The notes below the pieces were generated by a model. It ran no database searches. It was given only the letters and a program-made list of their open reading frames with translations, and had not been told where the DNA came from. A DNA stretch of 64,000 nt, taken from assembly GCF_002192415.1 (NCBI RefSeq), contig NZ_CP021780.1:806001-870000 (forward strand), in the 5' to 3' direction. Below, piece by piece: positions 51,615 through 60,228 of this stretch (positions are counted from its first letter, which is position 1; every line of letters begins with the position of its first letter). The translations under genes and the position numbers were made by a program. Origin of the DNA: Paenibacillus donghaensis. Its GTDB lineage: Bacteria > Bacillota > Bacilli > Paenibacillales > Paenibacillaceae.

Positions 51615-53429
51615 ATGAAATTTAGCCGTACACGTATAAGGGGAGCGTTGTTTATTCTGTCTGCTGCGGTTGCTCTGCTGATTCTGCGGCTGGCCTGGGT
51701 GCAGCTGGTGCTGAAGGACGAGCCTGTTCCGGGCGCCAACTATTCGTTAGCCCAAATGGCGCAAATCCAGAGCGAACGGGAGACGGTGCTGGATACGGGG
51801 AGAGGCCGCTTGTATGACCGGAGCGGGCAGCCGCTTGCCGGGGAGACGGTTTGGACGGCTGCTTTTTTTCCTCAGGAGGATAAGGGGAGGTCGGCCCAAG
51901 TGGCGACGGCGGACAGTGGTCCGCTGCGCAGGCTTGCGGCCATCCTTGGAGTGAGCTATGAGCAGTTGCTGGGAAGCCGGATGGATCTGAAGCAGCCATT
52001 GCTCTGGCCTTCGCCAGCGAGCAAGGAACCGCTGGAATTGACGCTGCAGCAGGCGGAGGAGATCAGGCAGCTTGGCATCGACGGTGTGTCTGTACTGCCC
52101 TATGCACGCAGATATAACGGGAGTTCCAGCGGAAGACAATGGCTGGGTTATTTGTCGGAGGCCGCAGCCAAGCCAGGGACCACAGCTGAGCCATCCAAAC
52201 TCAGAGTTCCGCTCAGCGGTACGGATGGACTGGAGAAGACGCTGGAGCCGCTGCTGAGAGGAGTCGGGCATACCGAAGCTTATGCGCAGGTGGACGCGCG
52301 GGGCAATCGCCTGCCTGGAAACAAGCTTCAGGTGAGGTCGCCAGGCAATCCATATTACCCGCTCGCCCTATTTACGACCATCGACAAGCAACTGCAGGAA
52401 GGCATTGAGCAATTGGCTCTGGAGGCTGGAATGAAAGAGGGGGCCATTGTAGTGCTGGATGCGGGAACCGGGGATGTTGAAGCAATGGTGTCACTGCCCT
52501 TCTATAATCCGGGGCAGATTTCTCCGGAAGGCGGGCAATGGAATAACCGGGCGCTGCAGCAGGCGGTGCCCGGCTCCATCTTCAAAATCGTTACCGCCGC
52601 CGCCGCCCTGGAGGCGGGGCTAACCACAGCGGACGAAGTGTTCCATTGTGCCGGTGAATACGGCAAATATGGCTTGTCCTGTCCGCAGCACAAAAAACAC
52701 GGCTCCCTCACGCTGGCGCAAGGGTTCGCCGTGTCCTGCAATACCGTGTTCGCCACTCTGGCCGAGCGGCTGCAAGGCGCGCAGCTAGAGTCCGCTGCGC
52801 TGGCGCTCGGCCTGGGCCGCGAGATCGGCTGGCAGTCCAGGGATACCCTGGGACTGCCGCTGCTGAGGCCGCTGGCCGGCGAGCAGCACGGCACCATCTT
52901 CGCCTCGCTGGAGACGGACGACAGCGGGGCTCGGGTGCAGTCCGCCATCGGACAGCGTGACGTGCGGATGACGCCGCTGCAGGCGGCGAATCTGATCGTC
53001 ACCCTGCTGCATGGCGGAGAGGTTAGAGCCCCGCGCATTCTGCAGCGGGTCTCCTTCGCCAACGGGCAGAAGCTGGCCGATCTTCCGGTGCATCTCGCAC
53101 CGCATCAGGGCGGCAGCGTCTCACCGTCCACGGCGAAACAGCTGTTAGCCTGGATGCGGCTTGTGGTCACGGAAGGCACCGGCAGGCAGCTGCGCGGCAC
53201 GCACTGGACAGTGGCGGGCAAATCCGGCACCGCCCAGACGCTGGTGAAGGGGGCGAAGCGCAATAACCAGTGGTTCATCGGCTACGGGCCGGTGAACCAG
53301 CCCAGGTATGCCGTATCCGTAGCTGTGGAGAACGTAGCGCCCGGCAGTCCCCATCTGGCAACCCGGCTGTTTGGCCAGGTGCAGGATTTGCTCTCCCGCT
53401 CTGCGGCAGAGGCTCAGCAGAAGCTCTAA
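51615..53429 (+). CDS. Class B penicillin-binding protein (transpeptidase)
   Basis: The 604-residue protein has one N-terminal membrane helix (about residues 11-32), a non-catalytic dimerisation region (about 55-240) and a transpeptidase domain. The three active-site motifs are intact: Ser321-x-x-Lys324 (PGSIFK), Ser374-Cys-Asn376 (VSCNT) and Lys536-Ser-Gly (KSGTAQT). It cross-links peptidoglycan outside the membrane and is a beta-lactam target. It lacks PASTA domains. It could be a division, elongation or sporulation type protein; neighbours do not decide this. TAGGAGGATATTGC precedes the ATG. Its last four bases overlap the convergent AI-2E-family gene. Confidence 0.9.
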   Translation: MKFSRTRIRGALFILSAAVALLILRLAWVQLVLKDEPVPGANYSLAQMAQIQSERETVLDTGRGRLYDRSGQPLAGETVWTAAFFPQEDKGRSAQVATADSGPLRRLAAILGVSYEQLLGSRMDLKQPLLWPSPASKEPLELTLQQAEEIRQLGIDGVSVLPYARRYNGSSSGRQWLGYLSEAAAKPGTTAEPSKLRVPLSGTDGLEKTLEPLLRGVGHTEAYAQVDARGNRLPGNKLQVRSPGNPYYPLALFTTIDKQLQEGIEQLALEAGMKEGAIVVLDAGTGDVEAMVSLPFYNPGQISPEGGQWNNRALQQAVPGSIFKIVTAAAALEAGLTTADEVFHCAGEYGKYGLSCPQHKKHGSLTLAQGFAVSCNTVFATLAERLQGAQLESAALALGLGREIGWQSRDTLGLPLLRPLAGEQHGTIFASLETDDSGARVQSAIGQRDVRMTPLQAANLIVTLLHGGEVRAPRILQRVSFANGQKLADLPVHLAPHQGGSVSPSTAKQLLAWMRLVVTEGTGRQLRGTHWTVAGKSGTAQTLVKGAKRNNQWFIGYGPVNQPRYAVSVAVENVAPGSPHLATRLFGQVQDLLSRSAAEAQQKL

Positions 53430-54589
53430 GGCGCTGCCGGTGGCTCTGGCTCGGTGACCGGTTCACCGGTGGGCACCGGTCCGGCCGAAGCAAACGGAGA
53501 GACGATGAATTCTCCCTCCGGCAGGTGAATCCAGCTCTGCAGATACCCTTGCTGGAGCAGTTCCTTTAAGAGAATCAGCAGGATCGGCGAGAGGATCAGA
53601 CCGGCGATGCCGAAGGCCGAGGTGGACAGAATCATAAAGGAGAGCATCAGAAACGCTGACGATACACCAATGGAATTGCCCGTAATCCTCGGTTCGAGCA
53701 GCTGTCTTACAATCAGGACCACAGCAAGCAGCACAATCAGACCGATGGCAAGCGAAGTGTTGCCCACAATGAACAGGTAAATGATCCACGGGATCAGAAT
53801 AGTTGAGACGCCGAGCAGCGGCAGCACATCGAACACGGCGCAGACCAGCGCCATCGTAATCGCATTGCCACTCCGCAGGATTAGCAGACCTGCCAGCACA
53901 ATAACGAAGGTAATGCTGATCAGAATCAGCTGCGCCTTCAGATAAGAGCCGATGGCCTTGAAGACATTGCCTTGCAGAAAAGCGAAGGCTTTCTTGAACG
54001 TCAGCGGCATTTTGTCATGGGCAATTTTACGCCAATCCTTGATCTCCATGCTAAGGAAAAACGCCAGGATAATAGCCACCCCGAAATTGGCCATAAAGGA
54101 AGAAAAAGAGCCAAGGATGCCAACCAAATATTTAAAGACAATAATGAGCCATTGGGAGAGAAGATTGGTGGCATCCGTGAAATAGCCATTCAGCTTGGCA
54201 GTGATGTCGGGCGGGAGACTGTTTATTTTGAGCTGCAGATAGGTTGTGAATTCGGCAAAATGCTGCTGAACTACATATGTATACTTGGGCAGGTTGACCT
54301 GGAAAGCGATTAGCTGTGAGGTAACCAGCAGTCCGGCCCCGAACAGTACACCGAGCAGCACGATCAGGAACAGCAGTACGGAGATGGCCGATGCGAACGG
54401 TTTGGCGAGGCCTCTGCGGTTGAGCAGACGGGCCAAAGGCTCAATCAGCAGAAAAACAAAAAAGGACAGGAATACCGGGGCAGCCAGTTGATAAAGCTTG
54501 CTGAAGCTGAACATCACTAAATAGACGGTCAAGACGAGCAGCCCGATATCAAAAACGGTGCGCCAATATTTTTTGTAGAGCGGCAGCAT
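53426..54589 (-). CDS. AI-2E family transporter-like membrane protein
   Basis: The 387-residue protein has about eight membrane segments in the AI-2E transporter (UPF0118/TqsA, YtvI-like) arrangement: an N-terminal helix pair (VFDIGLLVLTVYLVMFSFSK), a long amphipathic middle part, and the late segment ILRSGNAITMALVCAVFDVL plus GVSTILIPWIIYLFIVG. Members export quorum signals or act in Na+/H+ exchange; the substrate here is open. ATG at 54589 behind AAAGGAG (12-base spacing) is chosen; the frame could start at 54640. It is convergent with the PBP gene, with a 4-base overlap. Confidence 0.85.
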   Translation of the reverse strand: MLPLYKKYWRTVFDIGLLVLTVYLVMFSFSKLYQLAAPVFLSFFVFLLIEPLARLLNRRGLAKPFASAISVLLFLIVLLGVLFGAGLLVTSQLIAFQVNLPKYTYVVQQHFAEFTTYLQLKINSLPPDITAKLNGYFTDATNLLSQWLIIVFKYLVGILGSFSSFMANFGVAIILAFFLSMEIKDWRKIAHDKMPLTFKKAFAFLQGNVFKAIGSYLKAQLILISITFVIVLAGLLILRSGNAITMALVCAVFDVLPLLGVSTILIPWIIYLFIVGNTSLAIGLIVLLAVVLIVRQLLEPRITGNSIGVSSAFLMLSFMILSTSAFGIAGLILSPILLILLKELLQQGYLQSWIHLPEGEFIVSPFASAGPVPTGEPVTEPEPPAAP

Positions 54590-54832
54590 AGAAATAAACG
54601 ACTCCTTTTCATGGGAAAGTGGATAGCAGTTTGAATTCATTGTACATGATTTTGTTTAGAAATTGTCTATTTGTTTGCCTGCTGTGTTAAAATAGGGGGA
54701 AACGTTTTTTTTGCCTGATCCTAAAAATCTTCACGAACCGGCGAACCTTCCACTCTACTTGGCCGTACTCGACGACCTGCTGGCAGAAATAAGGCGAGCC
54801 AAAGTCAACTCTGGAAAAGCGGGGAATTTTAC

Positions 54833-56239
54833 ATGCAGACTTTGCTGCTCTGGTTATTTTATATTTCATCATTTTATGCATTTATTCCCGGAATGATCAG
54901 CCGGATCTTCGGCTACCGCGTCTTCCGTAAAGGAATTGGAAAATCTGAGTTCGCGCTCACCTTTGATGATGGACCCGACCCGAAATTTACACCCATGCTG
55001 CTTGATATGCTCCAGCGTTATGGCGCGAAGGCAACTTTTTTTGTAGTAGGCTCCAATGCGGAACGATACCCTGAGCTGATCAAGCGTATGCACGACGAAG
55101 GGCATCTGATCGGCATTCATAATTATGTGCACAAGACCAACTGGCTGATGCGCCCGGCAACGGTCCGGCGGCAGATTCAGCGTACCGCAGATATTATCTA
55201 TAACATTACCGGCGAAAAAAGTACCTACTACCGCCCGCCCTGGGGTATTGTGAATTTGTTCGACATCTCCAAACGGCGCCAGGTACAGATTGTGCTCTGG
55301 TCAGCCATGTTTGGCGATTGGCGGGAGAAGCTGGGTGCGGACCGACTGGCCGAAAAAATGATCTCGAGATTGAATCCCGGCGAAGTCATGCTGCTGCACG
55401 ACAGCGGCGCAACGCTTGGCGCAGACCCGGATGCCCCGCAGAATATGCTGCTGGCGCTGGAGCGCACACTGCTGGAGGCAGAGAGTAGAGGGCTGCGCAG
55501 CATCCGGGTAGATCAGATGATCAAGCGGGTGGAGGCCTCGCCGATTCAGCGGCTTTCTTTTGGCAAACGGCTAATTGTGGGTTTGTGGCTGGCGTGGGAG
55601 CAGGTTTTTCAGGTGCTGTTCCAGCTCAAGACAATTTCACCAACAGATCCGTTCCTGCACTACCGGCTGCGCAAGTACAATGGTGATCCGGTTATGCTGG
55701 AAGGTGGTTCTATGTTGGGTAAGGGTGACCTCGTGATTGAACTGCATGTCGACAACCGGCAGCTGTTCGATCTCGGAATACATTCCCGTTCATCAGCCCA
55801 GCTGGCGATCCGCATGATCCGCCGGATGGAGAAGGATCTGCCGATTCTGGCAGAGCTGATCGCGGATGATCCGGCTCTGTGTGAGGCCAAAGCGTTGTAT
55901 GGCGTCACTATGATCAACCGGGGACCGGAGAAATTCGGCTTCACGGTATTGGATCTGCCAGACGGCTGGTTTGCCCGCTCCACCAAGCTCTACCTAAGTT
56001 TACTACTCAGCGTGATCCATCCTGCAGGCGGAGCGAGACTGAAGGAACGCAGTGAGGCGCTGGTACCCAAGATGATTCTGATGCCTGTATCCCGGCTGCT
56101 GGATCAGATGAACCAGACGCAGCATAAGAACTCCATCTCACCAGGCGAACGCAAGGGGAAGGAAGAGCAGTCGCAGCCAGCGGCACAAAGAGGCACGGTA
56201 GTGGAAGCAGAGCTGCCAAGTGCAACGGTTGTACAGTAA
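54833..56239 (+). CDS. Polysaccharide deacetylase with YkoP-like C-terminal domain
   Basis: The 468-residue protein has one N-terminal membrane helix (about residues 4-22), then a NodB deacetylase domain (about 35-235). The catalytic motifs are TFDDGPDPKFT (Asp-Asp), HLIGIHNYVH (zinc His pair, with Asn instead of the more common Ser/Thr between), RPPWG, and VMLLHDSG. The C-terminal 200 residues resemble YkoP of B. subtilis, which is encoded beside a deacetylase and glycosyltransferase there; here the two parts are fused. It probably deacetylates a cell-surface polysaccharide or peptidoglycan sugars. The chosen ATG lies within a long upstream frame, and no strong ribosome site is visible. Confidence 0.83.
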   Translation: MQTLLLWLFYISSFYAFIPGMISRIFGYRVFRKGIGKSEFALTFDDGPDPKFTPMLLDMLQRYGAKATFFVVGSNAERYPELIKRMHDEGHLIGIHNYVHKTNWLMRPATVRRQIQRTADIIYNITGEKSTYYRPPWGIVNLFDISKRRQVQIVLWSAMFGDWREKLGADRLAEKMISRLNPGEVMLLHDSGATLGADPDAPQNMLLALERTLLEAESRGLRSIRVDQMIKRVEASPIQRLSFGKRLIVGLWLAWEQVFQVLFQLKTISPTDPFLHYRLRKYNGDPVMLEGGSMLGKGDLVIELHVDNRQLFDLGIHSRSSAQLAIRMIRRMEKDLPILAELIADDPALCEAKALYGVTMINRGPEKFGFTVLDLPDGWFARSTKLYLSLLLSVIHPAGGARLKERSEALVPKMILMPVSRLLDQMNQTQHKNSISPGERKGKEEQSQPAAQRGTVVEAELPSATVVQ

Positions 56240-56357
56240 GCAAGACCTACACTTTCGCACTTATTCGCCGCTAAACGGCAATCCGGTTGAAATTGATTTC
56301 ACTTTGCATTCATTGCTTCGAACGAAATAATAAACTACTACATGTGGTTACTTAATT

Positions 56358-56400
56358 CAGCGGCTTCACTGCCCTAATGGGGCGGTGGAGCCGCTGTTTC
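56358..56400 (+). terminator. Terminator after the deacetylase gene
   Basis: CAGCGGCT..CAC..GCCC pairs with GGGC..GTG..AGCCGCTG around TAAT, then TTTC. Confidence 0.8.
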
Positions 56401-56460
56401 ATGTTCAATTCGCATACCCGCCATTGTGTTGACCCCCGCCTAAACACCCCAGTTACTTTC

Positions 56461-56648
56461 CACTCTGCGGACCGTATAGCTCTTATTTGTGCTTTTCAGC
56501 TTAATTTGCCATTGTTACGGACCGTATAGCCTCTATAACGCTATTGTTGGAGCAAAACAGCAGGGTTCGAGAGGAATAGGGGCTCCTGAGTCCGTAAGTG
56601 GGTAAATTACCCGGAAATTCGGCAAATAGGGGCTCCTCGGTCCGCAGT
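56461..56648. repeat. GGACCGTATAG / AGTCCGTAA palindrome family (second locus)
   Basis: Left arms GCGGACCGTATAGCTCTTAT (56464) and ACGGACCGTATAGCCTCTAT (56516) face right arms near 56573-56598 and 56623-56645 (AGGGGCTCCT..GTCCG). This copies the layout at 51165-51366. The rest of the gap to the ilvD terminator holds no visible gene. Confidence 0.7.
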
Positions 56649-56826
56649 GGGGGGATGTGATGCATGTGATGCCCTTTGCTCACGCCCTCCATAACGCCTG
56701 GCAGAACGCCCAACTAATGCCCAGCAATACCCGTCAACACACATATCGACTCACTTCACCTCGCCCTCCAGTTACATTTCCCACACGACGCACAATTGCC
56801 TTGTCAAGATACTGCCAAACTGCAGC

Positions 56827-56858
56827 AAAAAAACCGATCCCTGTAAGCAGGGATCGGG
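56827..56858 (-). terminator. ilvD terminator
   Basis: On the minus strand CCGATCCCTG pairs with CAGGGATCGG, loop CTTA, followed by seven T. Confidence 0.93.
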
Positions 56859-56889
56859 CCATATAATTAGTTTCGAGGTTGGTCTTTCA

Positions 56890-58578
56890 TTAGATCTTCA
56901 GCACCGCACCATTGCTCGCATTGGTTACCATCTTGGAGTAACGCGCCAGGTAGCCGGTTTTGACTTTAGGCTCGAAGCCTTTCCATTCGCTGCGGCGGAC
57001 TGCGAGCACTTCTTCTTCAACCAGCAGCTCAATCTTGCGGTTGTTGAGGTCCAACTCGATGATGTCTCCATCTACGACAAAAGCGATCGGGCCGCCTTCA
57101 GCCGCCTCCGGTGAGATGTGGCCGATGCTGATGCCGCGGGAAGCGCCCGAGAAACGGCCGTCGGTGATTAGGCCGACCTTGGCGCCGAGACCCATGCCCA
57201 CGATCTGGGACGTAGGAGCCAGCATTTCCGGCATGCCCGGTCCGCCTTTAGGTCCTTCGTAGCGGATAACAACGACATGGCCTTCCTTAACCTTGCCGTT
57301 CGCGATACCTTCCAGAGCCGACTCCTGGGAGTCGAAGCAGATGGCAGGTCCTTTGTGGTAGCCGCCTACGGATGCATCTACTGCGCCGACTTTGATGATG
57401 GATCCTTGCGGTGCCAGATTGCCGTAGAGTACGGACAGACCGCCAACTTCGGAGTAAGGGTTGTCCAGGGTATGGATAACATTCGTATCCATAATCTCAT
57501 GGCCGGTTACGTTCTCGGCCAATGTCTTGCCGGTTACGGTCATACAGTCGCCGTACAAGGCGCCCGGCTTCTTCAGCAGCTCGTTAAGCACGGCACTTAC
57601 GCCGCCGGCTTGATGCACATCCTCAATGAAATAATCGGAGGCAGGTGCCAGCTTGGAGAGGTAAGGCACACGGTTCGCCACTTCATTGATCCGCTCCAGC
57701 GGATAATCAATACCTGCTTCCTGGGCCAGAGCCAGGGTATGCAGCACGGTGTTCGTGGAGCCGCCCATAGCCATATCCAGCGCAAAAGCATTATCGAGCG
57801 ATTCCTTGGTCACGATATCACGCGGCTTCAGGTCGAGCTTGATCAGCTCCATCAGCTGGGTGGCGGAGTCACGCACGAATTGTCTCCGTTCATCAGCTAC
57901 AGCCAGGATGGTGCCGTTACCCGGAAGAGCCAGGCCAAGGGCTTCGGCCAGACAGTTCATCGAGTTGGCCGTGAACATACCTGAGCAGGAACCGCAGGTA
58001 GGACAGCCGTATTGTTCCAATTCCAGCAGCTCAGCATCGTTGATCTTGCCAACCTGATGCGCGCCAACCCCTTCGAACACAGAGGTGAGGGAGAGCTTCT
58101 TGCCTTTGCTGTCTACGCCGGCTTTCATCGGGCCGCCGCTGACGAAGATCGTCGGGATGTTGACGCGCAGCGCGCCCATCATCATTCCGGGAGTGATCTT
58201 GTCACAGTTGGGAATGCAGACCATGCCGTCGAACCAGTGTGCGGACACGACCGTTTCCACAGAATCGGCAATGATATCGCGGCTTGGCAGCGAATAACGC
58301 ATCCCGATATGGCCCATGGCGATGCCGTCATCCACACCGATGGTGTTGAATTCAAAAGGAACACCGCCCGCCTCACGGATGGCTTCCTTGACGATTTTGC
58401 CGAACTCCTGCAGATGCACATGCCCTGGCACGATATCGATATAAGAATTGCAGACCGCGATAAACGGCTTGCCGAAATCCTCTTCCTTTACGCCTGCTGC
58501 ACGCAGAAGACTGCGGTGCGGAGCGCGGTCGAAGCCTTTGGTGATCATGTCTGAACGCATTTTCTTGGCTGGTGCCAT
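56890..58578 (-). CDS. ilvD: Dihydroxy-acid dehydratase
   Basis: The 562-residue protein is the third common enzyme of valine and isoleucine synthesis, dehydrating 2,3-dihydroxy-isovalerate and -methylvalerate with an iron-sulfur cluster and Mg2+. Cluster cysteines are seen in [21 protein letters not shown] and [19 protein letters not shown] carries the region of the carbamylated Lys, and the C-terminus shows [15 protein letters not shown]. Length is the usual 550-570. GGGGGAAG precedes the ATG. No other ilv gene is nearby, and no T-box was found in its 100-base leader. It is divergent from a GH43 remnant. Confidence 0.97.
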   Translation of the reverse strand: MAPAKKMRSDMITKGFDRAPHRSLLRAAGVKEEDFGKPFIAVCNSYIDIVPGHVHLQEFGKIVKEAIREAGGVPFEFNTIGVDDGIAMGHIGMRYSLPSRDIIADSVETVVSAHWFDGMVCIPNCDKITPGMMMGALRVNIPTIFVSGGPMKAGVDSKGKKLSLTSVFEGVGAHQVGKINDAELLELEQYGCPTCGSCSGMFTANSMNCLAEALGLALPGNGTILAVADERRQFVRDSATQLMELIKLDLKPRDIVTKESLDNAFALDMAMGGSTNTVLHTLALAQEAGIDYPLERINEVANRVPYLSKLAPASDYFIEDVHQAGGVSAVLNELLKKPGALYGDCMTVTGKTLAENVTGHEIMDTNVIHTLDNPYSEVGGLSVLYGNLAPQGSIIKVGAVDASVGGYHKGPAICFDSQESALEGIANGKVKEGHVVVIRYEGPKGGPGMPEMLAPTSQIVGMGLGAKVGLITDGRFSGASRGISIGHISPEAAEGGPIAFVVDGDIIELDLNNRKIELLVEEEVLAVRRSEWKGFEPKVKTGYLARYSKMVTNASNGAVLKI

Positions 58579-58726
58579 AATAACTTCCCCCTAAATAAGC
58601 TTCTATTATAAAAATACAAAGTGTTGAATGGGCACTAAACGATTACCGCGTCAAAGAGTAGACGTGCGATTGTTATTAGTGAGTCTATCACAAAAACCCG
58701 CTTTTTTCTACCGGGCAATGTGAACT

Positions 58727-59290
58727 TTGTCGGATGACGCGACTGCCGGCAGGGCGGGATATGAACATTTCCCTGAATATGGTTCGGCGATTTACATTAT
58801 GCGAATGAGCGATCCCTGGACGCTCGAAGGGGAGCATCGATTGCTTACCGCACCAACGCTGTCTTGGGAGAAACAAGGCGGTATGGCCATTAACGAAGGT
58901 CCGGTGATCCTGCAGCGGAACCGCCTTATTTGCCTGGTATATTCCGCCAGCACAACGTGGTCTGAGGATTATGCACTGGGGATGCTCACCATGAGCGAAG
59001 CGGCTGATCCTATGGAACCGCTATCATGGGAGAAATCCATGTCACCTGTATTCTGCAAAAGTGTAGAGAACGGAATTTATGCTACCGGACACAATAGCTT
59101 CACCCGATCACCGGATGACAGGGAGGACTGGATCGTCTATCATGCGCTTCCGGCTGCCGGAGCGGACGTGTCTTTGCGTGCAACCCGTATTCAGAAATTC
59201 GGGTGGAACCCGGATGGAACACCGGATTGCGGGATTCCCTGCAGCGATACCCTGCAGCGATACTCATGCTATAGCCGTCCCTTCGGGTGA
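58727..59290 (+). pseudogene. GH43 glycosidase, C-terminal half only
   Basis: The 187-codon frame starts at a stop-bounded TTG and reads into the second half of a GH43 five-bladed propeller (SAIYIMRMSDPWTLEGEH, SWEKQGGMAINEGPVILQRN, then YATGHNSFTRSPDDREDW). The INEGP segment holds the family's general-acid Glu and GHNSF the conserved His. The N-terminal part with the catalytic Asp is missing, and no ribosome site is present. GH43 enzymes are arabinofuranosidases or xylosidases. A short N-terminal-type GH43 fragment lies on the opposite strand at 62331-62432, so the gene may have been split by rearrangement. Confidence 0.75.
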
Positions 59291-59314
59291 GTAAGAAACT
59301 TAATATTCCTCTTT

Positions 59315-59362
59315 GAAAAAGCTAATTGTTACAGAATAATTGTAACAAATAGCTTTTTCTTG
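59315..59362. terminator. Long hairpin after the GH43 remnant
   Basis: GAAAAAGCTA..TGTTACA pairs with TGTAACA..TAGCTTTTTC, with a loop of seven bases and T/A runs at both ends. It could act in both directions. Confidence 0.75.
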
Positions 59363-59533
59363 CGAACCTGTATATGTTCTGGTTTCTAGTCTTGGATAAG
59401 GGCTTATATGCAGGAGAAATGTAGATATAACCAGCTTGTACATAGGCTGTGATGAGGATTTTTATTCCAAGATCATTCTGTCAGAGCATATGATTTATAT
59501 AATTACGACGTTTAGTATTACATAAAAGTAGTT

Positions 59534-59570
59534 TGTAAGCGTTGACAAAATGAATATACATGCTTATAAT
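59534..59570 (+). promoter_or_regulatory. Sigma-A promoter with overlapping cre box
   Basis: TTGACA (59542-59547), 17 bases, TATAAT (59565-59570): consensus hexamers at ideal spacing. TGTAAGCGTTGACA (59534-59547) matches the cre consensus and covers the -35 box, so CcpA should shut it off in rich carbon sources. It reads toward the broken lipoprotein gene and the GH2 gene. The 59363-59533 stretch shows nothing else. Confidence 0.8.
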
Positions 59571-59620
59571 TCGGTTTAAGATACGAAATAATTGTATCAA
59601 TCGCAGATTAAAGAGGGAGG

Positions 59621-60155
59621 TTGCGCAGGAAGAACAATGTACAGCGTTTTTTAAGTCTTTTATTTGCCTCAATACTGATCGTTTCGACTGTCACCGCATG
59701 CAGTGGCAACAAGCCGCAGAATGGGGCTGATTCGAATTTCTTCAACCAAGAGAATGTATCCACAGACAAAGAGCCGGTTGCCTTCTCGGATCTCAGCGGA
59801 GACATACGCGGCAATAAAGCACCCACAGAGGAGCAAATCAACGAAGTCAATCTTTCCTTGAATGATACATACCTCGGCGACGTCTACGATGAAGTCATTC
59901 CAAGCGATTACTCAGCCTATCCGGTTGAGGGAGATATGGAATCGAGAAGAAAAACCACGGTCACCGACAATGGCAAGCTACTCGGCTTTTACGGTATCGC
60001 TCCGTATAATGAAGGAAATATTGGTAGCCAATGACGCAACCGCAACATCAATCGGCAGTGCAGGCGGGGGAGTTATTGACAGCGCTCAGAGCCATATGGC
60101 TTTCAACGCTTCCTATATTAATGGTATACCCGTTCCTGCAAAAATATTTTGTTAA
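59621..60155 (+). pseudogene. Lipoprotein-like gene, frameshifted
   Basis: From TTG at 59621 the frame encodes a lipoprotein-like signal (LLFASILIVSTVTACSG, Cys near residue 27) and about 110 further residues. It stops at 60034. Plausible protein sequence continues in another frame to 60155 (SIGSAGGGVIDSAQSHMAF). The GGGAGG ribosome site directly touches the TTG, too close for efficient starting, so the true start codon may be lost. I do not recognise the family. It is probably decayed, though a sequencing indel near 60030 could also explain it. Confidence 0.5.
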
Positions 60156-60228
60156 AGGTGTTTACGTAGGTTCGATTAAAGGATAGCAGGCCAATACATG
60201 AAAATAGACAATAGGAGTGAAGTAGACC

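Noticed and set aside
58579..58700. T-box or other leader before ilvD
   Set aside because: The gap of about 120 bases lacks a T-box core sequence and a terminator hairpin.
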